NCBI GenBank assembly: GCA_016285075.1
Contig: JAEEQB010000049.1
Coordinates: 1 to 35,906 of the forward strand
Direction of reading: 5' to 3'
From: Prevotella sp.
GTDB lineage: Bacteria > Bacteroidota > Bacteroidia > Bacteroidales > Bacteroidaceae
Length of the DNA: 35,906 nucleotides
Below the pieces are notes generated by a model. That model was not told the DNA's origin, made no database searches, and was given only the letters and a program-made list of their open reading frames with translations. The first letter of the stretch is position 1; each line of letters starts with the position of its first letter. Positions 22,015 to 29,706 of the stretch are shown here, in pieces. A program made the position numbers and the translations under genes.

Positions 22015-24588
22015 ATGGAAAAGAACACAATTACCGCCGCCATCATCGTCCTCGTCATTTTGCTGTCATCCGTTGGCATGGCGGCAAACGCCCAGTTAAC
22101 GAGAGCCCTTCCCGACGAGGCATGGAACGAGTCAGAGTGGATATGTGTGGCCGATGCGCCCGAGGTGACAGGTCGTGTCGATGACCACACACGCGCTGCC
22201 GACGGTGCCAACTGGTTCTTCACCACAATATGCAACAATCAAAAAGTGGTCAAAGCCCTCTGGATGACCACGAGTCTCGGTGTGAACGAACTGTACGTCA
22301 ACGGCGAGCGCATCGGCAGCGAGGTGCTGCGTCCGGGCTTCTCGCACCACAGCCGCACAAAATATTCGTTCACCTACGACATCACCAGGCAATTCCACAA
22401 GAAGAAGGGACAGCATAACAACCTTGAAGCCCAGGTAACGCCCGGCTGGTGGGCTGACAAGATCATCACACCCAGCGGAAGCAACGGCATGTACGGGCAG
22501 AAGTGCGCGTTCCGTGGTGTGCTCGAACTGACCCTTGCCGACGGCACCACCTGCAGATATGGAACCAACACCATCGACTGGCGCGCCGGCATCTCGGGAC
22601 CTGTGACCCACGCCGCCATCTTCGATGGTGAGGGGTACGATGCCCGCAAAGTCCGGGGCTGTCAGCTGCCCGTCCTTCTCAAGGCACCCGCCGTCAGCCG
22701 CGAATACAAAGGCATCATCGTGCCTGAGAACGGTGCCGAGGTCTATCATCTCTCAGAGCTCGCGCTCACCCCGAAGCGTGCCTATGTCTATTCCACTGTA
22801 GAAGGCAGCGACGCAAAGGCTTACGGCAAGATCCTGGTCAACCGCGAGTATCAGGATGGCAGACCTATGGTCGTTCGCCCGGGCGAACACCTCGTCGTCG
22901 ACTTCGGCCAGAACTGCGCCGCCGTGCCCTCGTTCCGCTTCAAGGGCAAGGAGGGCACCCGCCTCACCTGCCTGCCTGCCGAACTGCTGAACGACGGCAA
23001 CGGAGCCAAGAGCCGCGGCATGGACGGACCCGAGGGCAGTATCCACCGTCGCAACCTCCGCATCCACGAGAAAAGCATCCGGCTCGACTATACCTTTGCT
23101 TTCAGTAAGAAGGCGGTTGACTACACCCCCCACGCCACCTTCTTCGGCTATCGCTACGTCGACATCACCACCACCGACGAGGTGGTCATCGAGCGCATAC
23201 GGTCCATACCCGTCAGCAGCATCACCCCCGACATGCAGACCGGCCACATCACCACTGGCAACGACCTCGTCAATCAGCTCATCTCCAACACCCTCTGGGG
23301 CATGCGTTCCAACTACCTCAGCGTACCCACCGACTGTCCGCAGCGCAACGAACGGCTAGGTTGGACGGCCGACACACAGGTGTTCTGTGAGACAGGCACA
23401 TTCTTTGCCAACACCAACCGCTTTTTCCATAAATGGCTGCGCGACCTGCGCGACACCCAAAGCCCTGAAGGCGGTTTCCCCGGAGTGGCTCCGGCAGGCC
23501 AATACGGTTCCTGGCAGAACGAGTACATGCGGGTGGGATGGGCCGATGCCGGCATCATTGTGCCCTGGACCATCTGGAAACAGTATGGCGACACATCGGT
23601 CATTGAGGAAAACTGGGAGTCGATGAGCCGATACATGAGCCACATCAGCGAAACCCGATACAACCACGTCATGCTGAGCAAGGAGAACGGCAACTACCAG
23701 TGGGCCGACTGGCTGAGCTACGAACCCTTGGAGAGTTGTGGCGGCGGAGCCTTCAAGGACGGGCAGCCGCTGCCAGAGGCCATTGACTACTGGAATTACC
23801 TCTGTGCCTCCTATTGGCTCATCGATGCAGCTATGATGCGCGACATGGCAACAGCTACCGGGCGCGATGCTGTCCCCTATGATGCCATGATGAAAGAGGC
23901 AAGAAACTATCTGCGCCAACAATTCTTCAATGCCGACGGTTCCTTTAAGACACCTGTACTCAACACCATGCAGACACCAGCTCTTTTCGCCCTGCGCAAC
24001 AACCTCTTCGACGGCGATGTCAAGGCAAGCATCATCGAACGCCTGCGTGAGAACTTCCGCCAGCATGGAGACTGCCTGCAGACAGGTTTCCTCGGCACTT
24101 CCATCCTGATGCCCACGCTCACTGACAACGGCATGACCGACGTAGCCTATACCCTGCTCTTCCAACGCAAGAACCCCAGCTGGCTCTACTCCATCGACAA
24201 CGGCGCCACCACCATTTGGGAACGTTGGAACAGCTATACCAAAGAGAAAGGAATGGGTCCCAACGGCATGAATAGCTTCAACCACTATGCCTACGGGGTT
24301 GTCTGCCAGTGGATTTGGCAGACCTGTGCCGGTATAGCTGCCGACCCTGCCCAGCCAGGCTTCAAGCACATTGTCATGCGCCCTGTTCCCGACCGTCGGC
24401 TGGGTCATCTTCAAGCCACTTATCTTTCTGCTGCAGGGCTCATCAAAAGCAGCTGGAGCTACAAGGGCAATAAGTGGGTATGGACTTTTACCATTCCCAA
24501 AGGGGCCACTGCCACCGTCATCCTCCCTGGCGAGGAAAAAGGCAGGGAGTACCATTCCGGAACTTACACCATAAAGAAAGAAACTTGA
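22015..24588 (+). CDS. Exported alpha-L-rhamnosidase, glycoside hydrolase family 78
   Basis: Releases alpha-linked L-rhamnose from plant glycans such as rhamnogalacturonan side chains or glycosides by an inverting mechanism. The 857-residue protein has a signal peptide (residues 1-26, ending AANAQ) and so acts in the periplasm or beyond. Beta-sandwich domains occupy about 30-390, including the NELYVNGERIGSEVLRPGF segment typical of GH78. The (alpha/alpha)6 catalytic domain starts near 400 with DCPQRNERLGWTADTQ (440-455), where E446 is the expected general acid, and GWADAGIIVPWTIW; TTIWERWNSY places the expected general base at E736. A C-terminal beta domain follows (HIVMRPVPDRRLGHLQATY). It lies 21 nt after sprA, so read-through from sprA is possible, and is functionally linked to the glycan genes further right. 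Confidence 0.93.
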   Translation: MEKNTITAAIIVLVILLSSVGMAANAQLTRALPDEAWNESEWICVADAPEVTGRVDDHTRAADGANWFFTTICNNQKVVKALWMTTSLGVNELYVNGERIGSEVLRPGFSHHSRTKYSFTYDITRQFHKKKGQHNNLEAQVTPGWWADKIITPSGSNGMYGQKCAFRGVLELTLADGTTCRYGTNTIDWRAGISGPVTHAAIFDGEGYDARKVRGCQLPVLLKAPAVSREYKGIIVPENGAEVYHLSELALTPKRAYVYSTVEGSDAKAYGKILVNREYQDGRPMVVRPGEHLVVDFGQNCAAVPSFRFKGKEGTRLTCLPAELLNDGNGAKSRGMDGPEGSIHRRNLRIHEKSIRLDYTFAFSKKAVDYTPHATFFGYRYVDITTTDEVVIERIRSIPVSSITPDMQTGHITTGNDLVNQLISNTLWGMRSNYLSVPTDCPQRNERLGWTADTQVFCETGTFFANTNRFFHKWLRDLRDTQSPEGGFPGVAPAGQYGSWQNEYMRVGWADAGIIVPWTIWKQYGDTSVIEENWESMSRYMSHISETRYNHVMLSKENGNYQWADWLSYEPLESCGGGAFKDGQPLPEAIDYWNYLCASYWLIDAAMMRDMATATGRDAVPYDAMMKEARNYLRQQFFNADGSFKTPVLNTMQTPALFALRNNLFDGDVKASIIERLRENFRQHGDCLQTGFLGTSILMPTLTDNGMTDVAYTLLFQRKNPSWLYSIDNGATTIWERWNSYTKEKGMGPNGMNSFNHYAYGVVCQWIWQTCAGIAADPAQPGFKHIVMRPVPDRRLGHLQATYLSAAGLIKSSWSYKGNKWVWTFTIPKGATATVILPGEEKGREYHSGTYTIKKET

Positions 24589-24699
24589 GTATCGGAAGTT
24601 CTTGGCAAGGTCTCCGTGAAGAACTCGAGCACCCACAGACCGATAGTCTAAAGTTGAAAAATCATGAAGTGAACTGACTCTTTGCCAAGGGACGTTTCC

Positions 24700-24789
24700 C
24701 TTGCTTGAATGGTGTCGCTCTCTTGCTTGAATCTCGACCTTAGATTGCTTGAAGAGAAACGCTCCCTCCGAAAGAGTAATGACAGTGCA
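24700..24789. repeat. Dispersed repeat with 22-bp units, copy 2
   Basis: A 22-bp unit (24700-24721) and the start of a second (from 24722) match the units at 251-294. They are followed by ATCTCGACCTTAGATTGCTT, one transition away at two positions from copy 1, and by a similar end around AATGACAGTGCAA. Both copies lie in intergenic DNA near gene ends and in the same orientation. Confidence 0.65.
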
Positions 24790-24833
24790 AAACGAACACA
24801 ATCAAACTTGCTCGAATAGCTGAGCCGCAGCCT

Positions 24834-24859
24834 ATCCTCGCGATTTCAAGCGCGAGGAT
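24834..24859. other. Perfect 9-bp hairpin
   Basis: ATCCTCGCG (24834-24842) and CGCGAGGAT (24851-24859) form a perfect GC-rich stem with an 8-nt loop between two convergent genes. It could stop transcription from either side, although neither strand has a T-run after it. Confidence 0.5.
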
Positions 24860-24929
24860 GGTGCACATCGAGTGCAATCGTGCATGCTTTTACCTAGCAA
24901 TGGATGGAGGCTTCAACAGGTCCATCCGA

Positions 24930-27900
24930 TTACTCCTGGCGTTCCAGCCAAAAGACGGTGTCGGAGGCAGCCTCGGTGTTGAATTGAGGGCCAAGGGTGG
25001 CGTTTTGCTGTGACAACTCTATGCGGCCGGTCTTAATGTGAACACGATACACATGATACTTACCTTCGGCAATGGGTAGTGCAGCGCCCTGCGCCTGAGG
25101 ATAGACGATGTAGCCTTTCTGAGGGTTTGCCAATGCTTTGCATCCTTGCCCGTCAACGGGCATCATGAGAGTGGCAGCACTGAGCATCCTTTCTCCCAGG
25201 CCGGTGTTGCGGACGGGGATATTAGCCAGTGAGCCTCCTGCCATGAAGACAGCCCATCCGTAGTCGGGATACTGCTGCGAAAAGAAGGTAACAGCCTTGT
25301 CGGGATAACGTTCGCGGTATTCTCGCACAGCACGGTAAGCCTCGTCGAAACCGGTCTTTCCCACTTTCATCTTACGCATCCATTGGCGTGGGGCCATGTT
25401 CTTGCCAGCCTCTGGTGCCCATAGCTCCTGGGTGTTATAGTGCCAGTAGCGTATGTCGATGATGTCGACGACGCTGCTGAGGCGTGAGTCGCTGAGCAGG
25501 GCATCCTGCGCATCCTTGGTGCAGCTGAGAGCCACGAGGGGTTTCCTGCCCGTTTCCTGTTCCCACTCGGCAATGGTCTCAAGCCAGAAACGGGTGAAGT
25601 GAAGCGGTCCGGTGTACTCGGCACTGATGAGGTGAACCACGTTGGGATGGTCTTTCAGCTGGTCCAGGCACATGCGTATGTACTGGCGGTGGAGTGGGCG
25701 CAGCACGGGGCTCTGCTCGTTATAGAACTGCTCTGCCATGAAGATGCGCTTGTCGCCGGCAAAGGGCACGGGTTCGGGGAAGTCGTTCCCTGTGTTGTTC
25801 ACATTGTTTACAGGGCGCCAGGGCGAATCGACCCAGTGTGCGCCGGCCTCGAGGATGTTGTGTTGGAAATAGTGATGATGGAACAGCAGGACGCCCTGGT
25901 CTGCAGCCTTTGATGCAAACTGCTGCAGCCGATGCCAGTACCAGCGGTTGGGGCGTGTGAGGTCGTAGCGTGAAAGCCCATCCCAGGCGGTGCCCTGTCC
26001 GCTGCGGGCAAAGGGCTGTTCATAGAAGGGTGCCCACACATCGCCGTCAGCACGTCTCACTCGTTCATGGTCAGTGCGGCGCAAGTCGTACCACAGTCCG
26101 TAATGATGGCTCAAGGAACTGTAATGACGGGCTGCCAGGTAGCTGACCACGGAGTCGATGCGGTCTGTCCATCCCGTGCCCTCGCGACCTGGAACGAAGC
26201 GGGTGATGGCGGGGCGTGCCTCACGGCGTACGAAGTTATCCTTCACACGTCCGCTCCACCAGGGGATGTCATACTGGTTTCCGGTGGTGCCTACCCACCC
26301 TTTCCCTGCAAAGACGGTGGCAGGGGTCTGCAAGGCAGCGGGGGTGTCGGAGGGTCGTTCGCGGAAAGTGTTGGCAGGTGTAACGCTTGCGGTGAAGGGT
26401 ATGCTGTCAATCCATTTCTCCAAGGTGAGGCGGGGCTGGGTGAGCGATTCCTTGGCCAGTTTCATGGCCTCGTCGGCAGTTGGCGAACTGGTGGCATTGG
26501 TAGGACGTGGAAGGATATAGCCCTCGACGACCTTGTCGATGCGTGGCTCATTGCGTGAATGGATAATCCTGTCGAAGTCGGGATCCAGGGTCTCGTCAAT
26601 CAGCGGTTCCATGCGTTGTGCCAGCTGGTGGTAGAACAGTGAGCGGGGCGACACATGGTCGTTGCTGCTGGTCCACTCTCCGTTGCCGGTGAGGGTGCCC
26701 CAGCAGCCGTGTGCACTGGAGCGGTTGTCGGGATCGGGTGAATAGCACTCGATGGTTGAGGCGGTGCACTGCCAGAACATGCTGTTGGCGGTGTTCCAAC
26801 CAGTTCCGAACTGGAACTGTCCGAGATTAGCGAAGCGCAGGTCGCTGCCGTCAATATTGACGATGTCGAACAGGAGTCCGGCAGCCCACGACCCAATGCT
26901 GCCGCTGAACCCTAACGACTGCTCTCCCTCACACTGCACGAACGCATTGGGTCCTGCGGCACAGAAGCCTGCCGCGAAGTCGTGGATGCCCTGACGAGAG
27001 ACGCAGCGCTGGAAGAGGGTCTGCTGTCCCCTTGTGAGGAAGACGCAGCGGCGCCAGCCTCCTATCTCGGACACTGGTTCCTGTGCAATACAGTCCTCGA
27101 CGGTGACGCGGCTGGTATGCAGCTGAAGATTGACTGCCGATCCTGCCAGGTGACGGAAGTTGACCCGCCGTACCCAGACATCGCGGGCATGGTTGATCCA
27201 GATGCCATCCCAACAGTGATCCTCGTCCTTGGGGTTTGCCTCGCCTTCGCTGCTGACAGCAGCCTGCACAGACAGGTTCTCCACGCCACACTCCGTGAGT
27301 TCACCGGCGTGACTGGTCTTTAGAATATAGGCACCGCCAAACTCGCTGCTGATCATGGTGGTGACAGGGGCGTCGAGGGTCAGCCTTGTGCCATTGACAT
27401 CGGTAACAGTACGGTCCCAGGTGATGTCAATGTCGGTGGGTTTCCAGCCAGTGTAGTCCAGTCCTCCTCCGAAGTCGTTCATGGCAAGCGACAGTATCCA
27501 CTCCTTTGTACAGGGACGTACAAGGCTGATGCGGTCGCCGGCCTTCAGCTGGGAACGGCTGGCAGCGGGCAGAGGAATGGTTGTGGTACCAGCTTCAATC
27601 CTGTCGGCCGTAATAAATAAGGTATCGGAAGACGTGCCGGCAGCGTTTCCTTCGATATAGACGGCTGCCCCGCGGTCAACACCGTGCTTTTCGATGATGG
27701 TCTTGCTGCGCCCCATACCTCGCAGCACCACACCCGATGTGTTGATGCGCAGAGGTTTGTCGATGCGGAACAAGCCTTCGCCCAACAGCACTGCTCCACG
27801 TTGCCCCAGGGCATTGGCCTTTTGACGCGACACGTGGTCGATGGCCTGCTGAAGGAGGGAGGAACAGTCGCCATCCTTCCATTTCACGTAAACTGTGACG

Positions 27901-28055
27901 GGCACATTGGGGATGGGGCGTTCAGAGGCCCGATAGCCGCAGGTGGAATAGTCCATAGGGATATACACTTCCTGCTTAGGCTTCTGGGCAAAGACAGGGC
28001 AGCCGATCAGAAAGGCTGCCAAAGATATAGTGAAAGTCTTGGATAGAATCGTCAT
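24930..28055 (-). CDS. Exported two-domain protein: N-terminal beta-helix, C-terminal DUF6298-like domain
   Basis: A 1,041-residue exported protein. The N-terminus (TISLAAFLIGCPVFAQ) fits a signal peptide with either a lipobox cysteine at 19 or cleavage after FAQ. Residues about 60-420 form a right-handed beta-helix of the pectate-lyase type (GAVLLGEGLFRIDKPL, GVVLRGMGRSKTIIEKHG, WIRRVNF-like rungs, CIAQEPVSEIGGWRRCVF). Residues about 580-960 resemble DUF6298 and read like an (alpha/beta)8 glycosidase: HHHYFQHN near 724, LISAEYTGPLHF with E813, and VDIIDIRYWHYN. The domain names are from memory of the family; no activity is assigned. It is divergent from the GH141-like gene and has its own -7 box at 28086-28093. 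The context (GH78, GH141-like, GH31, sugar symporter) suggests a pectic or similar substrate. Confidence 0.8.
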   Translation of the reverse strand: MTILSKTFTISLAAFLIGCPVFAQKPKQEVYIPMDYSTCGYRASERPIPNVPVTVYVKWKDGDCSSLLQQAIDHVSRQKANALGQRGAVLLGEGLFRIDKPLRINTSGVVLRGMGRSKTIIEKHGVDRGAAVYIEGNAAGTSSDTLFITADRIEAGTTTIPLPAASRSQLKAGDRISLVRPCTKEWILSLAMNDFGGGLDYTGWKPTDIDITWDRTVTDVNGTRLTLDAPVTTMISSEFGGAYILKTSHAGELTECGVENLSVQAAVSSEGEANPKDEDHCWDGIWINHARDVWVRRVNFRHLAGSAVNLQLHTSRVTVEDCIAQEPVSEIGGWRRCVFLTRGQQTLFQRCVSRQGIHDFAAGFCAAGPNAFVQCEGEQSLGFSGSIGSWAAGLLFDIVNIDGSDLRFANLGQFQFGTGWNTANSMFWQCTASTIECYSPDPDNRSSAHGCWGTLTGNGEWTSSNDHVSPRSLFYHQLAQRMEPLIDETLDPDFDRIIHSRNEPRIDKVVEGYILPRPTNATSSPTADEAMKLAKESLTQPRLTLEKWIDSIPFTASVTPANTFRERPSDTPAALQTPATVFAGKGWVGTTGNQYDIPWWSGRVKDNFVRREARPAITRFVPGREGTGWTDRIDSVVSYLAARHYSSLSHHYGLWYDLRRTDHERVRRADGDVWAPFYEQPFARSGQGTAWDGLSRYDLTRPNRWYWHRLQQFASKAADQGVLLFHHHYFQHNILEAGAHWVDSPWRPVNNVNNTGNDFPEPVPFAGDKRIFMAEQFYNEQSPVLRPLHRQYIRMCLDQLKDHPNVVHLISAEYTGPLHFTRFWLETIAEWEQETGRKPLVALSCTKDAQDALLSDSRLSSVVDIIDIRYWHYNTQELWAPEAGKNMAPRQWMRKMKVGKTGFDEAYRAVREYRERYPDKAVTFFSQQYPDYGWAVFMAGGSLANIPVRNTGLGERMLSAATLMMPVDGQGCKALANPQKGYIVYPQAQGAALPIAEGKYHVYRVHIKTGRIELSQQNATLGPQFNTEAASDTVFWLERQE

Positions 28056-28085
28056 GTCTTTTTATTTAAGGACGCGAAGAAGTGC

Positions 28086-28093
28086 CAAATGTA
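28086..28093 (-). promoter_or_regulatory. -7 box for the beta-helix/DUF6298 gene
   Basis: TACATTTG on the minus strand matches TAnnTTTG perfectly and would start transcription near 28079, about 24 nt before the ATG. No clear TTTG lies at 19-21 nt upstream, so activation by a regulator is possible. Confidence 0.55.
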
Positions 28094-28146
28094 CTTTGTG
28101 AGGCAAAATAATCGTTGAATTGGGCAATAATATGAATTATTTTTCG

Positions 28147-28154
28147 TACTTTTG
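28147..28154 (+). promoter_or_regulatory. -7 box for the GH141-like/GH31/symporter operon
   Basis: TACTTTTG matches TAnnTTTG perfectly; the start site would be near 28161, about 31 nt before the ATG. The -33 region lacks a good TTTG. Together with the minus-strand box this makes a 136-nt divergent promoter region from which all four glycan genes could be co-regulated. Confidence 0.55.
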
Positions 28155-28191
28155 CAAGCAAATTACAGAAAACAGAAGCTAATCTTGAGAA

Positions 28192-29706
28192 ATGAATCGA
28201 ATACTATCCATACTGTTCTTCGTCATAGCAGGCAATGCATATGCTGGCGAAATCATCGTGCAGAAAGGCGGGAGCCTGCACAACGCCCTGAGACAGGCTC
28301 GCGAGTGGCGTCGCACGAACGACCAGCGCTGCGAGGGTGGCATCACCATACGTCTGGCAGCAGGGCGTTACTATATGGAGGAACCGCTGTTTATACGCCC
28401 AGAGGACAGTGGCACGGCTGATTCGCCCACCATGATTGTTGGTGACGAGGGTGCTGTCATCTGTGGCGACCCGGTACAGCGGCACACACAGCTGTGGCCG
28501 GAAGAGGGAATGGAAAAGATGCTGGCTTTCGACACGGCAGCCCGTACCATCACCATCGCCACACCGCCAGACAGCATACTGGAGCGTGTGCCGACCTTCA
28601 ACCAGCCCGGCCAGCAGTTCGAGATGGTGGTTCATCAGCGGTGGGCCATTGCCATTCTGCGCATCAGGCAGTTTGCCGTCCATGGCGACAAGACCATTGT
28701 CTCGTTCATGGAACCCGAGAGCCGTCTGGAGTTTGAGCACCCCTGGCCTCAGCCCGTCATCAACGAGGAAGGGAGGACATCGGGATTCCTGCTGCGCAGC
28801 ACAGAGCAACGTGACGGCATAGAACAGCTCGTAATGATAGACGGTGCCAGCCACGTCACAATAGAGGGGATCACCTTTGAGAACACATGCTGGAACCGTC
28901 CGTTGCACAAGGGACACGTGACGCTGCAGGGTGGTTTCCCGCTAACAGATGCCTACAAGCTGAAGGACAGTCCCGGCTTGCCTTGGGACGAGAACCTTGA
29001 AAATCAAGCGTGGATAGAGCGCCCGGTGAGTGCCGTCAGCGTGCGTAACGCCTCCGGAATCGTGTTCAGGAACTGCAGATTCCAGCACTTGGGCGCCACC
29101 GCCCTCGACATGGAAAGCATCAGCAACGGCAGCATTGAGCACTGCACGTTCGATGACATCGGCGGGAGCGCCATCCTTGCCGGTTCGTTTGCCGAGAGCC
29201 CTCGCGAGGTGCACAGGCCATACGCCGACCTGGCTGGGCAGTGCAGCAACCTCACCATCGGCCACAACACCATCAGCCGTGCCACGCAGGAAGACTGGGG
29301 AGCCGTAGGTATTGGGTGTGGGTATGTGCGTGACTGCACCATCGTTGGCAATATTGTTTCCGATGTCAACTACTCAGGCATTTGCATTGGCTGGGGATGG
29401 ACACCCCACGACACAGGGATGCACAACAATGTCATTGCCGGGAACCGGGTATATGACTATGCCCGCCAACTCTATGACACCGGGGGCATCTACACCCTCT
29501 CCAACCAGCCAGGTTCCTCCATCAGTCATAATGAGATAGCACCACCTGCCCATGCTCCCTATGCCACCAACAACCGGGCTTTCTGTATTTACCTCGATGC
29601 CCGTACCGACGGGTTCCGTATCGTTGGAAACACCTGCAAAGCCCGTCCTATACTCCGTGACGAAATAGGTGACAACCACCCTGGTCCCAACATATCTTTC
29701 GAATAA
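28192..29706 (+). CDS. Exported right-handed beta-helix protein, GH141-like
   Basis: A 504-residue protein with a signal peptide (MNRILSILFFVIAGNAYA, cleavage before GE). The mature start IIVQKGGSLHNALRQAREWR and RLAAGRYYMEEPLFIRPEDS are the entry to a parallel beta-helix. Helical rungs continue with VTIEGITFENTCW, IVFRNCRFQHLGATALDMES, SIEHCTFDDIGGSAILAGSF, CTIVGNIVSDVNYSGICIGW and DTGGIYTLSNQPGSSISHNE. The last two resemble GH141 proteins, which include an alpha-L-fucosidase acting on rhamnogalacturonan-II and a xylanase; GH120 or an unclassified polysaccharide lyase fold are alternatives. Its stop shares one base with the ATG of the GH31 gene (TAATG), so the two are translationally coupled. 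The exported location fits action before uptake. Confidence 0.78.
   Translation: MNRILSILFFVIAGNAYAGEIIVQKGGSLHNALRQAREWRRTNDQRCEGGITIRLAAGRYYMEEPLFIRPEDSGTADSPTMIVGDEGAVICGDPVQRHTQLWPEEGMEKMLAFDTAARTITIATPPDSILERVPTFNQPGQQFEMVVHQRWAIAILRIRQFAVHGDKTIVSFMEPESRLEFEHPWPQPVINEEGRTSGFLLRSTEQRDGIEQLVMIDGASHVTIEGITFENTCWNRPLHKGHVTLQGGFPLTDAYKLKDSPGLPWDENLENQAWIERPVSAVSVRNASGIVFRNCRFQHLGATALDMESISNGSIEHCTFDDIGGSAILAGSFAESPREVHRPYADLAGQCSNLTIGHNTISRATQEDWGAVGIGCGYVRDCTIVGNIVSDVNYSGICIGWGWTPHDTGMHNNVIAGNRVYDYARQLYDTGGIYTLSNQPGSSISHNEIAPPAHAPYATNNRAFCIYLDARTDGFRIVGNTCKARPILRDEIGDNHPGPNISFE

Larger units (their letters stand above)
24589..24929. other. Convergent intergenic region with dispersed repeat and hairpins
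   Basis: No gene is visible in these 341 nt between two convergent stops. The region contains copy 2 of the 22-bp-unit repeat (24700-24789), a perfect 9-bp hairpin (24834-24859), several GTGCA iterations at about 24861-24887, and a weaker 7-bp hairpin GGATGGA/TCCATCC (24902-24927). None of the hairpins has a T-run, so no standard terminator is assigned. Confidence 0.6.

Noticed and set aside
23356..24801. 481-codon minus-strand reading frame opposite the rhamnosidase
   Set aside because: It is antisense to a GH78 gene with intact catalytic motifs, its translation has no recognisable domain, and it runs into the repeat at 24700; long antisense frames are common in GC-rich coding DNA.
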